Source: Marinilactibacillus piezotolerans (lineage in GTDB: Bacteria > Bacillota > Bacilli > Lactobacillales > Carnobacteriaceae_A). Taken from it: 64,000 bases of DNA. Below are positions 1 to 13,177 of the stretch, one piece after another (position 1 is the first letter of the stretch; each line of letters starts with the position of its first letter). The position numbers and the translations under genes were made by a program. The stretch is from positions 1-64,000 of the forward strand of contig NZ_FOSJ01000006.1 of NCBI RefSeq assembly GCF_900114235.1, written 5' to 3'. A model generated the notes under the pieces. It saw only the letters and a program-made list of their open reading frames with translations, did no database searches and had not been told where the DNA came from.

Positions 1-121
1 TAGGTTTATTTAGTATGTAAAAAGGTAACTTAATAGGTGTCAACTTGATACAGATATAAATTAATAAGAGTTATGACTTGACTGCACCTAGGAAATAGTG
101 TGGGTGACGATAATTACCCTT

Positions 122-157
122 AAGAAGTTCTATCGAGTTCACTTGATAGAACTTCTT
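122..157. terminator. Hairpin at the 3' end of the transposase gene
   Basis: A 13-bp perfect stem (122-134 with 145-157) encloses the transposase stop codon. A run of T follows on the plus strand (156-162), so it looks like a terminator for transcripts entering the IS from the left. On the minus strand it lacks a T run and may only stabilise the transposase mRNA. Confidence 0.5.
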
Positions 158-1443
158 TTTTTAGGTTTCATTTTAAGAGACAAAAGTAGACGGTTTCTAA
201 AGGAATTAAAACTGACAAAACCATAGGCGGTCCTTTTAATATTCTTTACCTTGTTATTCGTTCCTTCTAGCGGTCCATTCGAATAGCTATAGTGAAATGC
301 GGTTTCGATATGGCCTTTCTTTGTATGATACTGTAACGTGCGCCGAGTAACTTTCATGATGTCAGAACAGTCAGAGGGAGTATTTTCAAGAGTCTCTTGA
401 AAATAAGAAAACTGCTTTTCTTTTAAAGCGTATAAAATATTCTGGTAAAATTGGTAAGCTTTTCTTAGTTCCTCACTTAAATTAAGCAAGGTGTCCACGA
501 TGTGTTTCTGAGTTGTTTGACCAAAACAAGAATAGAACTTATAGTCCGTTCGAGAAAGTTCGCTTTCCTCTTTTAGTAAAAGGCGCCAATGGTTTTTCAA
601 TTTATTATAAATTCCCTTTGAAGGGTAGCTCGATCGATTGTACTGGTTCATTACTTTAACTCGTGTTCTATTCAGCGTACGATTCACGAGTTGAACGATG
701 TGGAACCGATCAATAAGGACTCGGGTATTGGGAAATAGCTCTTTAATCGCAAATTCGTATGCCGCATTCATGTCGATCACGATCAGCTTCACTTGTTCTC
801 TGACTTTCAGAGGATACTTTTGAAAGTGTAATTTAAGATAGTGTTTTCTTCTGTCCGGAAGGATGTCAATCACTTCATGTGTATCGCCATCGGCATAAAT
901 AAAACTCATCGCTCCATTCACGCTTTTCACTGACTTGAATTCATCAAACAGGAGACAGGTCGGTAACGATTGAAAGTCTGGATAATATCCTTTTGCGAAT
1001 TGAGAGACGATTCGTTTTACCGTGACAGGAGAGACGGTATGTTCTTCTGCGATATATTTCATACTCAGATCTTCTACTGATTGAGCCCCGATGTGCTGCT
1101 TGACTTTGTTTGAAATAAAACAGTTTTTTTCTACTTCAGAAGAATGAGCAGAAAACGTACGAGTACATGCTTTACAAAAGAAACGTTGTTTCTTCAAATA
1201 AAGATAGGTAGGATATCCGGCTACTTTATTCCAGAGAATTTTAGACAGCTTGGTTCCATGCTTGATAATGGTATAATGACTGTTTCTAACACCACAGCAT
1301 GGACAAGCAACTGGTATATAGGTTAATATGCCTTTTACGACGTTCGTCAGTTTCCCATTAATGGTCTTTTTATCCAATTGAGTTAACGAGATAGATGGGT
1401 CTTGGATATTTAGTAAATGTTTGATATCATTTGGTTGAAGCAA
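139..1443 (-). CDS. ISL3 family transposase
   Basis: This 434-residue protein has the ISL3 layout. An N-terminal zinc-ribbon has CPCC at about residues 47-50 and CKAC at 90-93. A helix-turn-helix region follows at about 115-150. The DDE catalytic core has candidate residues D167 in LLFDEF, D224 in VIDMNAAY and E393 in GPLEGTNN. The length is normal for the family and no frame break is seen, so the gene may be active. The start is TTG (1441-1443) with AGGAGG eight bases upstream; that whole start region can be locked in a hairpin (see 1441-1502). The stop codon lies in the loop of the terminal hairpin at 122-157. The enzyme would move its own element by cut-and-paste. Family assignment is firm; activity is inferred. 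Confidence 0.93.
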   Translation of the reverse strand: MLQPNDIKHLLNIQDPSISLTQLDKKTINGKLTNVVKGILTYIPVACPCCGVRNSHYTIIKHGTKLSKILWNKVAGYPTYLYLKKQRFFCKACTRTFSAHSSEVEKNCFISNKVKQHIGAQSVEDLSMKYIAEEHTVSPVTVKRIVSQFAKGYYPDFQSLPTCLLFDEFKSVKSVNGAMSFIYADGDTHEVIDILPDRRKHYLKLHFQKYPLKVREQVKLIVIDMNAAYEFAIKELFPNTRVLIDRFHIVQLVNRTLNRTRVKVMNQYNRSSYPSKGIYNKLKNHWRLLLKEESELSRTDYKFYSCFGQTTQKHIVDTLLNLSEELRKAYQFYQNILYALKEKQFSYFQETLENTPSDCSDIMKVTRRTLQYHTKKGHIETAFHYSYSNGPLEGTNNKVKNIKRTAYGFVSFNSFRNRLLLSLKMKPKKRSSIK

Positions 1444-1502
1444 GCGAGATTCCTCCTATAGATTTGGTGTGGTAACTATAGTCTATCAGAGAATCTCGCT
1501 TG
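1441..1502 (-). promoter_or_regulatory. RNA hairpin that buries the transposase ribosome binding site and start codon
   Basis: On the minus-strand transcript a 12-nt arm (complement of 1491-1502) is perfectly complementary to the arm covering the TTG start (1441-1452). The last G of the AGGAGG Shine-Dalgarno is in the stem. A second CTATAG/CTATAG pairing (1455-1460 with 1476-1481) extends the structure inside the loop. Such hairpins in other transposons (IS10, IS50) prevent translation from read-through transcripts; the same role here is inferred. Confidence 0.6.
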
Positions 1503-1560
1503 TTTCATTTTGCATAAAAATAGTGCTGGCGAATTCTCACCAACACCAAATATTATAGAA

Positions 1561-1608
1561 CCAAAAAAACGAGCTTTTCTAAGTATTGCCTATACCTGGA
1601 AAAGCTCG
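1561..1608 (-). terminator. Rho-independent terminator of the pcrA-rlmD run
   Basis: A 9-bp stem CGAGCTTTT/AAAAGCTCG (1570-1578 with 1600-1608) is followed on the minus strand by seven T. It lies 26 bases after the rlmD stop and ends the long housekeeping transcript just before the insertion sequence. Confidence 0.85.
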
Positions 1609-1633
1609 GAAGCATAATGCTTTCTTACATTTT

Positions 1634-3022
1634 TTATTTAACTAAAGATAACAGCACTACCGTCTCAACATGGTGAGTCTGAGGGAACATGTCGACTGGT
1701 TGTGCTTTAACCACGTCATATCCACCTTCATGAAGCAATTTCAAGTCGCGAGCTAGTGTTGCTGGATTACAGCTTACATATACCATTTTCTCTGGTTTCA
1801 TTGTTAATACTGCATCAACGAATGCTTTTGCTAACCCTTTTCTTGGTGGATCAACTACTAATACGTCTACTTTCTCATTACGATCTGTCCATTCCACCAT
1901 CAAATCTTCTGCTGCTCCAACCTTAAAAGATACATTGGATACATCATTTACTTGAACATTTCTATTGGCATTCTTGATTGCAGTATTTACAATTTCAAGT
2001 CCATAAACATGTTTCGCTTTTTTAGCTAGTCCAAGTGTCAACGTTCCAATACCACAGTATGCATCAATGACTGTTTCTTTACCAGTCAATTCAGCATAAT
2101 CAATTGCTGTTTGATAAAGTTGCTGTGTTTGTACAGGATTGATTTGATAAAATGATTCATGTGAGATAAAGTACGTATCTCCTAATAGTGTATCATGATA
2201 CCCATCTTCTCCGAAAAGTACTTTGTGGTCTGATCCTAGTATTACATTGGTTTTTTCCGGATTAATATTTTGAATCAGACTGACTAGTTCTGGTAATTTA
2301 TCTTTGATGCTCGAAATGATCTCGTTTTCTCTTGGTAGATCACTTGTTCTTGTAACTAAAACGACCATCAATTCTCCAGTATAATATCCTCGTCTAATAA
2401 GAATATGACGGATATCTCCTTTATGACTAACTTCATCATATGGTTTGATATGATAACGTTTCAGAATATCTCTTACAATCACAACTGCTTCATCTATTTT
2501 AGGATCCTGAATCGCAAAATCTTCCAGAGGAATCAAGTCATGACTGTTTTTTCTAAAAAATCCAGTTTCCATTTTTCCATTTATTTTACGCACTGGTATC
2601 TGAGCTTTATTTCTATAGCCATAAGGATCTTCCATACCTATAACATCTGCAATGGGTACTTCTGGCAACTTAGCAATTCGTTCAAAAACTCTTACAACAT
2701 GATCTTTTTTAAATCGCAATTGAGCATCGTAAGACAAATGCTGTAATGGCATTGTTCCAGTTTGTGCATATACTTTATCTATTATTTCAACTCGATCCGG
2801 ACTTTTTGTAATCACTTCAAGCAGTTTACCAAATGCAAATTTTTTGCCAATTTTAACAACTTTAAATGTAACTTCTTCTTGGGGCAATGCACCTTCTACA
2901 AAAATTGGAAAGTTATCGATTTTAACGACACCAAGTCCTTCATGAGTTAAATCTTCGATCGTACCTGTATAATCTTTATTTTTTAATACTGGTGCTGTAA
3001 ATTTTTGCTTATTTTTTCCCAA
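1634..3022 (-). CDS. rlmD: 23S rRNA (uracil-C5)-methyltransferase, RlmD/RlmCD type
   Basis: The enzyme puts a methyl group from SAM on C5 of uracils in 23S rRNA; the Gram-positive RlmCD form handles two sites (U747 and U1939, E. coli numbering). An N-terminal TRAM domain (about residues 13-70) precedes an RNA-recognition part and a Rossmann methyltransferase domain with DAYCGIGT, the DPPRKG motif and the catalytic Cys418 in SCNPATLARD. The iron-sulfur cysteines of E. coli RlmD are absent: the only two cysteines are in DAYCG and SCNP. The start is TTG with AAAGGGAG seven bases upstream. It is the last gene of the pcrA-to-rlmD run and is followed by a clear terminator. Length (462) is normal. 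Confidence 0.93.
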   Translation of the reverse strand: MGKNKQKFTAPVLKNKDYTGTIEDLTHEGLGVVKIDNFPIFVEGALPQEEVTFKVVKIGKKFAFGKLLEVITKSPDRVEIIDKVYAQTGTMPLQHLSYDAQLRFKKDHVVRVFERIAKLPEVPIADVIGMEDPYGYRNKAQIPVRKINGKMETGFFRKNSHDLIPLEDFAIQDPKIDEAVVIVRDILKRYHIKPYDEVSHKGDIRHILIRRGYYTGELMVVLVTRTSDLPRENEIISSIKDKLPELVSLIQNINPEKTNVILGSDHKVLFGEDGYHDTLLGDTYFISHESFYQINPVQTQQLYQTAIDYAELTGKETVIDAYCGIGTLTLGLAKKAKHVYGLEIVNTAIKNANRNVQVNDVSNVSFKVGAAEDLMVEWTDRNEKVDVLVVDPPRKGLAKAFVDAVLTMKPEKMVYVSCNPATLARDLKLLHEGGYDVVKAQPVDMFPQTHHVETVVLLSLVK

Positions 3023-3119
3023 TATAATGCTCCCTTTAAGTTTTCCTTTAGTTAGGTTATCAATGTCTACACGTGCATCAATTTAGTCAGTAATTTGGTA
3101 TGTTTTAAACGAATACATT

Positions 3120-4136
3120 TTATTCACTTTGTTCTTCTTCTAGTTCTGATACTTTCTTGATAAAATCTGTTTCCTTTTCTTCCATCGATGGATCTCTAGT
3201 ATCAATATCTAATTTCATGGCATCAAGATCACCAACCATTTCAATATGCTGACGGTAATTAATAAAGGTTGCGGGTGCATCTCCACCATACTCACCGTCA
3301 ATATTGATCATCAATTTTTTTTCACCTAATGTTTCTGTGACAACTTTACTAGTCTTAGTATAAACAATTTTTGAGCTGTTAACATGTTTGCCCTCATTCA
3401 TCAATAATGTAATTAAGCGCATAATTTCTACAAGATTTGTAGCTTTTACTATAATTAAAGTGAATTTTCCATCTCCCAGCGTTTTATCTGGTGCAATATC
3501 TTCAAAGCCTCCAACAGAATTAGTCAAGGCAACAAAAACCATGGAAGCTTGGCCTTCGTAAACACCATCATCATACTCCACTCGAATCGGCACTTTTCCG
3601 ATACGAGGAAGTAATTCTGCTCCTTTGACAAAATAAGCTAGCGAACCAAACAAAGATTTCATATTAGCAGGAACTTCATACGATACTTCTGAAAGAAATC
3701 CAGCTGCTCCGATATTCATAAAATATCTTTCTTCTTTATCTGTACTCACTTTTCCAATGTCCATAAAAACAGTCTGATCTTTTTCGATGACTTTTGCAGC
3801 ATCTACCATATTTCCTCTAGGTATATGTAATGCTCTAGCATAATCATTGGTGGTGCCTGCTGGAATTATAGCAATTTTAGGTCGCGTCTGCGATCCAGCG
3901 ATTCCATTTATGACTTCATTAATTGTACCATCGCCACCAGCGGCAATTACTAAGTCAAACTGTTCTTCAGCACATCTCAGTGCTTCTTTTCGAGCACTTA
4001 AAGGATCAGTTGTTGTACAAAAAGCGCTGGTATCATATCCAAAGTCTTCATAAACTTTTAAAATATCAGGTAAAGCTCTCTTGATTCGCTCTCTACCAGA
4101 TGTTGGATTATAGATGATTCTTGCTCTCTTTCTCAT
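3120..4136 (-). CDS. dagK: Diacylglycerol kinase (DagK, lipid kinase of the YegS/BmrU family)
   Basis: It phosphorylates diacylglycerol to phosphatidic acid, recycling the lipid released when lipoteichoic acid is built by LtaS (a copy of which is at 28302-30482). The nucleotide-binding motif GGDGT is at residues 67-71, followed by NEVINGIA, with IIYNPTSGRERI at the N-terminus as in the DAGK catalytic domain. The C-terminal beta-sandwich domain contains the conserved INIDGE. Length 338 is slightly above the usual 300-330 because of an acidic, charged tail. AGGAGG precedes the ATG by 11 bases. It sits 43 bp after gatB, so co-transcription is likely. DgkA-type undecaprenol kinases are a different family. 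Confidence 0.93.
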   Translation of the reverse strand: MRKRARIIYNPTSGRERIKRALPDILKVYEDFGYDTSAFCTTTDPLSARKEALRCAEEQFDLVIAAGGDGTINEVINGIAGSQTRPKIAIIPAGTTNDYARALHIPRGNMVDAAKVIEKDQTVFMDIGKVSTDKEERYFMNIGAAGFLSEVSYEVPANMKSLFGSLAYFVKGAELLPRIGKVPIRVEYDDGVYEGQASMVFVALTNSVGGFEDIAPDKTLGDGKFTLIIVKATNLVEIMRLITLLMNEGKHVNSSKIVYTKTSKVVTETLGEKKLMINIDGEYGGDAPATFINYRQHIEMVGDLDAMKLDIDTRDPSMEEKETDFIKKVSELEEEQSE

Positions 4137-4179
4137 ATCTTAGTGTTCCTCCTATAAACATTTAATCCTTACTCAATGC

Positions 4180-5613
4180 TTATCGCTTTTCAATTTCTTC
4201 TTTCAACAATTTATTAACAATACCAGGATTTGCTTGGCCACGTGTTTTTTTCATGATCTGCCCTACTAAAAATCCAATAGCACGGTCTCTACCATTTTTA
4301 TAATCTTCAATAGATTGTTCATTCTGGTCAAGCGTTTCATTGATTACAGGAAGTAGTTTACTTGGATCACTTAATTGCGCCCAACCTTTTGCTTCAACCA
4401 ATGCTTTAACATCATCACTTCCATTAGATATTAATTCTCGGAAGACTTTCTTAGCAATTTTAGATGAAATCGTTCCATCCGCAATCAAATTAATCATTTC
4501 AGCAAGTGATTTGGGAGTCAATGCTGTTTCGCTGAACGATAGTTTTTCACTATTCAAATATGCGGAAACTTCTCCCATCAACCAGTTAGAAACTTGCTTG
4601 GGATCTGCATTGTTTGCAACTGTTTCTTCAAAGAAATCAGACATTTCTCTAGAAGAAGTCAATACTTCCGCATCATATTCCGGAATATTCAATTTATTAA
4701 CATAACGAGTTCTTCTTTCCTTTGGCATTTCCGGTAATGATTGCCGTACTTTTTCTATCCATTCATCTTCAATCAAAAGATTTGGAATATCTGGTTCGGG
4801 GAAATAACGGTAATCACTTGAACCTTCTTTAACACGCATTAAAATAGTTTTACCTGTGGTTTCATCATAACGTCTAGTTTCCTGCATCAACTCTCGACCG
4901 GCTATTAATTCACGCTCTTGACGTTCAATTTCATGTGCTAAACCTTTTCGAACAAAATTGAAAGAGTTTAAGTTTTTTAATTCTGATTTTGTTCCAAATT
5001 CTTCTTGTCCAAATGGACGTAAAGAAATATTGGCATCACACCGCATAGATCCTTCTTCCATCTTCACATCCGAAACTCCAGTAAACTGGATAATCTGTTT
5101 AACAGCTTCTAAATATGCGTAGGCTTCTTCTGGTGACCTCATATCTGCTTCAGAAACGATCTCAATCAAAGGTGTTCCTTGACGATTTAAATCTACATAA
5201 GAATAACCGTCACTTCCGTGAGTGTTTTTCCCGGCATCTTCTTCAAGGTGAACTCGTTCAATTCTGATTTTTTTCTTTTCGCCATTTACTTCTATCTCAA
5301 TCCAGCCATCATGCCCTATTGGACGATCAAACTGAGAGATTTGATAAGCTTTTGGATTATCCGGATAGAAATAATTTTTTCTATCAAATTTTGTATCCTG
5401 AGTTATCGTACAGTTTAATGCCAATGCAGCTTTCATTCCGAACTCAACAGCACGTTCATTAACTACTGGTAAAACACCTGGATAACCCCAATCAATCACA
5501 TTTGTATTGGTATTTGGTTCAGCGCCAAAATGAGCAGGCGAGGGTGAAAACATTTTAGAGTTAGTTTTTAATTCTACGTGAATCTCTAAACCTATAATTG
5601 TTTCAAAATTCAT
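4180..5613 (-). CDS. gatB: Asp-tRNA(Asn)/Glu-tRNA(Gln) amidotransferase subunit GatB
   Basis: GatB binds the misacylated tRNA and activates its side-chain carboxyl with ATP so that GatA-derived ammonia can turn Glu-tRNA(Gln) or Asp-tRNA(Asn) into the correct amide. The N-terminal GatB/PET112 domain shows [16 protein letters not shown] and the conserved [11 protein letters not shown] segment. The C-terminal YqeY-like tail domain (about 330-477) ends in [15 protein letters not shown]. Length 477 is typical. The gene starts two bases after the gatA stop, so the three subunits are translationally linked. Together with GatC and GatA it provides Gln-tRNA in bacteria that lack GlnRS. Confidence 0.98.
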   Translation of the reverse strand: MNFETIIGLEIHVELKTNSKMFSPSPAHFGAEPNTNTNVIDWGYPGVLPVVNERAVEFGMKAALALNCTITQDTKFDRKNYFYPDNPKAYQISQFDRPIGHDGWIEIEVNGEKKKIRIERVHLEEDAGKNTHGSDGYSYVDLNRQGTPLIEIVSEADMRSPEEAYAYLEAVKQIIQFTGVSDVKMEEGSMRCDANISLRPFGQEEFGTKSELKNLNSFNFVRKGLAHEIERQERELIAGRELMQETRRYDETTGKTILMRVKEGSSDYRYFPEPDIPNLLIEDEWIEKVRQSLPEMPKERRTRYVNKLNIPEYDAEVLTSSREMSDFFEETVANNADPKQVSNWLMGEVSAYLNSEKLSFSETALTPKSLAEMINLIADGTISSKIAKKVFRELISNGSDDVKALVEAKGWAQLSDPSKLLPVINETLDQNEQSIEDYKNGRDRAIGFLVGQIMKKTRGQANPGIVNKLLKEEIEKR

Positions 5614-5615
5614 CT

Positions 5616-7082
5616 TTATTTCCCTCCTTTGAAGGTTGGTTTTTGTTTATGAAAGTCTGTAGCCTGCTCAAAAGCATATGCAGCACGATAAAGTGTTTGT
5701 TCATCAAAGTGCTTACCAATCAATTGCATTCCAACTGGCATATCATCAGAAAATCCGCATGGAATAGAGACAGAGGGAACTCCTGCCAAGTTTACAGGAA
5801 CAGTCAAAATATCTGCCATATACATTGCAAGCGGGTCATCAATTCTGCCGCCGATTTCAAAAGCTGTCGAAGTTGTTGTCGGTGCAACTAAGAAATCTAC
5901 GTCCTCAAATACTTTTTCAAAGTCTTGACGAATCAATGTTCTTGCCTGAGCAGCTTTCTTGAAATGCGCATCATAAAATCCGGCACTTAATGAGAATGTC
6001 CCAAGCATAATACGTCTTTTCACTTCTAATCCAAATCCTTCTGAACGTGATTTAACATATAATTCTTCTAAGTTTTTAACGCCTTCAGCGCGATATCCAT
6101 AACGAATACCATCAAATCTTTGCAAATTACTTGAAGCTTCAGAAGATGCAATAATGTAATACGCTGGAATACCATATTTAGAATGCGGTAAGCTAACTTC
6201 TACAATTTCTGCACCTAGTTCTTCATATTTTTTCAATGCAGCTCTTACTGATTCAACGACACCTTTTTCTTTTGCATCTTCATGGAAGTATTCTTTAGGT
6301 ACGCCAATACGCATGCCTTTCACACCTGCTTCAATGTTTTCTGTAAAGTCAGGCGTTTCCCCATTGTATGAAGTCGAGTCACGGTCATCATATCCACTAA
6401 TTGCATTCAATACTAGTGCATTATCTTTAACGGTACGTGTAAATGGTCCGATTTGATCTAAACTAGACCCAAATGCGATCAATCCGTAACGAGAGACACG
6501 ACCATATGTTGGTTTCATCCCTACAATTCCAGTAAAAGATGCAGGTTGTCTAATTGATCCACCCGTATCAGAACCTAAGGAAGCAGGCAATTGCCCTGCT
6601 GCAACGGCTGCTGCTGATCCGCCAGAAGACCCACCAGGTACTTTTGACAAGTTCCAAGGATTACGAGTTACTTTAAATGCAGAATTTTCTGTTGATCCGC
6701 CCATTGCAAACTCATCCATATTCAGTTTACCTATAGAAATCATACCTGCTTCAGCAAGTTTTTCTACTACAGTTGCGTTGTATACTGGGACAAAATCTTC
6801 CAACATTTTTGATGCTGCTGTTGTTGTCAAGTCTTTTGTTACAATGTTATCTTTGATTCCAATTGGAAGTCCACTTAAAATATTATTCGGATCTATTCCA
6901 TTTTTGTCGACTTCACGAGCTTGTTTTAAAGCTTCTTCTTTATTTAAAGCTAAAAATGCACCGACATTTGGTTCAGTTTCATTTATTTTTTCGTAAACTG
7001 CTTCGATTACTTGAACAGAGGTGAGTTCACTATTGACCAGTCGTTCATGCAGTTCTTCCAATGTATAATCTAAAATGGTCAT
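5616..7082 (-). CDS. gatA: Asp-tRNA(Asn)/Glu-tRNA(Gln) amidotransferase subunit GatA
   Basis: GatA is the glutaminase subunit of GatCAB and releases ammonia from glutamine for transamidation. It is an amidase-signature enzyme with an intact Ser-cisSer-Lys triad: Lys77 in PIGIKDN, Ser152 in [11 protein letters not shown] and Ser176 in [13 protein letters not shown]. The length (488) matches the family. The ATG shares one base with the gatC stop (TAATG), so translation is coupled, and gatB follows two bases after its own stop. No sign of decay is seen. It is part of the pcrA-rlmD run. Confidence 0.98.
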   Translation of the reverse strand: MTILDYTLEELHERLVNSELTSVQVIEAVYEKINETEPNVGAFLALNKEEALKQAREVDKNGIDPNNILSGLPIGIKDNIVTKDLTTTAASKMLEDFVPVYNATVVEKLAEAGMISIGKLNMDEFAMGGSTENSAFKVTRNPWNLSKVPGGSSGGSAAAVAAGQLPASLGSDTGGSIRQPASFTGIVGMKPTYGRVSRYGLIAFGSSLDQIGPFTRTVKDNALVLNAISGYDDRDSTSYNGETPDFTENIEAGVKGMRIGVPKEYFHEDAKEKGVVESVRAALKKYEELGAEIVEVSLPHSKYGIPAYYIIASSEASSNLQRFDGIRYGYRAEGVKNLEELYVKSRSEGFGLEVKRRIMLGTFSLSAGFYDAHFKKAAQARTLIRQDFEKVFEDVDFLVAPTTTSTAFEIGGRIDDPLAMYMADILTVPVNLAGVPSVSIPCGFSDDMPVGMQLIGKHFDEQTLYRAAYAFEQATDFHKQKPTFKGGK

Positions 7083-7387
7083 TATGCTCCACTCTCCCCA
7101 TTATCCATAATCGCAGGTACCTTGATAAATCCATCCTGTTTTGTCTTAACATTTTTAAATAGATCTTCTCTATCTATATCTAGCTTAGCTTCATCTTTTC
7201 TAACAACACTATGGTGTGTAATACCGTGGTAAGTTCCTTCCACTCCTTGTGTATCCAAGTCTTCAAGTTGTTCAACCATTTGGATAATTTTATCAATTTC
7301 TTCTGTGAAATCATGAATATCTTCTTCTTTAAATTCTAACTTCGCTAACTTTGCTACATGTTTTACTGTCTTTTCATTAATCGCCAT
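7082..7387 (-). CDS. gatC: Asp-tRNA(Asn)/Glu-tRNA(Gln) amidotransferase subunit GatC
   Basis: GatC is the small clamp subunit that wraps GatA and holds it to GatB. The 101-residue protein opens with [17 protein letters not shown], the typical GatC helix, and carries the [16 protein letters not shown] and RKDEA segments of the family. It is the first of the three gat genes (C-A-B order) and lies 46 bp after camS. The C-terminal [14 protein letters not shown] is the usual ending, so the gene is complete. Confidence 0.96.
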   Translation of the reverse strand: MAINEKTVKHVAKLAKLEFKEEDIHDFTEEIDKIIQMVEQLEDLDTQGVEGTYHGITHHSVVRKDEAKLDIDREDLFKNVKTKQDGFIKVPAIMDNGESGA

Positions 7388-7433
7388 TGTCTGCTTCCTT
7401 TCGTCTTCTGATTATTTAACTAGTTATTTATGC

Positions 7434-8609
7434 TTAATCAAATACGTGAATATCGAATTCTGTTTCACCTGATTCACGATTTAAAAAGGCTTCAACGCCA
7501 TTTAAGGATTCAACTTTTATTTCAATCGGGAGGCTTTCCGCTAAGTATGAATTAGCTGCCTGATTCAAATATTGAGTAAAGGCAATAATTTCTCCCTTTC
7601 CATAAAACTGCGTCACGATTTCTATCTGCAGCGTAGCCAAGTTGTCATCCATATAGTGCGCAATACCAGTTACCCCACTTAGATTAGGGAAAAACTTTTC
7701 TACTTCTGACTTAAAGTTAGCAAACTGATTCCCTTCTGCACTTTGCATTCCCTCGATCGGAAAGACCAATCTATCTTCATTGATCGCTTCCCATTCAGAT
7801 ACGGACGTTGCTCCTTCTTCACTAATACCTTGTGAAATATAGACTCCACCAGCAAAATCGTCACGAGTAGACTGTTCATAAAGACCTACCGTAATTGGTA
7901 CCGTTTCTAATCCTTCTATCTCACGCATACGAGAAATAACTTCGTCCGCAATTCTTTTGCCTTCCTCTAACAATTCTTCTCTTGGAATTTCCTGAATATC
8001 TTGTCCTTGGTCCCCATAATAATCAACAGAATTAAGGGCTAGTCCAACACTTAAACCCGCTAATTCCATACCATCTTCCGATTGAGTATAGTAATCCTGC
8101 TCCAGTACCGAACTTAAATAATTGGGATTTCTTGTTTCTGGATCTGTACTTCCATTGTCTTCAGGATTCAATCCTAAATTTTCTTCTCCGTCATCAATTT
8201 CTTCTTCAGTCAATTCTCTAGACCTTTGCAGCCAGCTGTCAACTGTTCCAGCAGGAAGGAATTGTCCTTCTTGAAAAAAATGATCTTCCGTAGAGAAATA
8301 TCGCTGTGATAGTCTCATAAGATCTTCTTCGAATGTCTTGATATTAACGTTTGAATTCAATTCTCTTGTAATCCCACGATTCAAACTCGGTGCATATGTT
8401 CCTTCTTCAGTGATGACTGGACGATAATAGTCAGAATCAATTCTTGATTCAATAATAACAGTATCCCCATCTTCAGTTGTCTGTGCAGTATTTTCATCGT
8501 TTTCTTCAGTCGTCTCTTCATCAGGACCAACCGGATCCGGCAATACATCGCAAGAAGCCAGCAGCAAAGTCACACTAGCTAAACCAGATAGTATCATTTT
8601 TTTACGCAT
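7434..8609 (-). CDS. camS: CamS family lipoprotein (sex-pheromone precursor family)
   Basis: This is a secreted lipoprotein of 391 residues anchored in the membrane through Cys20 (lipobox LLASC). The mature part starts with an acidic, Glu/Thr-rich linker (about 25-50) and continues into the CamS domain seen in the staphylococcal and enterococcal cAM373 precursors. In those species a processed signal-peptide fragment acts as a plasmid-transfer pheromone; the corresponding residues here are SVTLLLAS. The biological role of the mature domain is not known. The gene lies between ligA and gatC, the usual position in Lactobacillales and staphylococci, and has GAGG upstream of the ATG. Confidence 0.88.
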   Translation of the reverse strand: MRKKMILSGLASVTLLLASCDVLPDPVGPDEETTEENDENTAQTTEDGDTVIIESRIDSDYYRPVITEEGTYAPSLNRGITRELNSNVNIKTFEEDLMRLSQRYFSTEDHFFQEGQFLPAGTVDSWLQRSRELTEEEIDDGEENLGLNPEDNGSTDPETRNPNYLSSVLEQDYYTQSEDGMELAGLSVGLALNSVDYYGDQGQDIQEIPREELLEEGKRIADEVISRMREIEGLETVPITVGLYEQSTRDDFAGGVYISQGISEEGATSVSEWEAINEDRLVFPIEGMQSAEGNQFANFKSEVEKFFPNLSGVTGIAHYMDDNLATLQIEIVTQFYGKGEIIAFTQYLNQAANSYLAESLPIEIKVESLNGVEAFLNRESGETEFDIHVFD

Positions 8610-8631
8610 ATTCTTTACCTCACTTTCAAGA

Positions 8632-12920
<4,289 letters not shown>

Positions 12921-12955
12921 TATCGTCATCCTTTCAGGTAATCATACATTATTTT

Positions 12956-12984
12956 ATTATACAGAAAACATCTCTTTCTTTCCA
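12956..12984 (-). promoter_or_regulatory. Probable promoter of the pcrA-ligA-camS-gatCAB-dagK-rlmD run
   Basis: On the minus strand a perfect -10 box TATAAT (complement of 12956-12961) lies 17 bases after TGGAAA (complement of 12979-12984), which matches the -35 consensus at four of six positions. It sits about 35 bases before the pcrA start. Confidence 0.55.
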
Positions 12985-13123
12985 TAGAACAAGGCATTCC
13001 ATCATATAAATCTTAGAATATTTACTTTTTTAAAATTGTCATAGGACGCTTTGAAACTAATATTAAGGTAATCATTTGTTCTGATCTGAATACTTTTAAA
13101 TATTGACAACTATTCATAAATAC

Positions 13124-13160
13124 AAAAAAAGCATATTGAGTTAATATCTTCAATATGCTT
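13124..13160 (-). terminator. Terminator after the GntR regulator gene
   Basis: An 11-bp perfect stem AAGCATATTGA/TCAATATGCTT (13129-13139 with 13150-13160) is followed on the minus strand by a T run (complement of 13124-13130). It lies 18 bases after the stop of the gene at 13178. Confidence 0.85.
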
Positions 13161-13177
13161 ACTGGAGATTATCTTCT

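Larger units (their letters stand above)
98..1547 (-). mobile_element. ISL3-family insertion sequence (boundaries approximate)
   Basis: The element is a single transposase gene between imperfect terminal inverted repeats. The left end (about 98-119) and the reverse complement of the right end (about 1526-1547) share the core GTGTnGGTGA followed by a looser AAT/CC-rich stretch. The pentamer AAATA lies directly outside both proposed ends (93-97 and 1548-1552). ISL3 elements usually make 8-bp target duplications, so the pentamer may be chance or the remains of a longer repeat. The element sits just downstream of the rlmD terminator, an innocuous site. The ends are my reading and could be off by several bases. 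Confidence 0.6.
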
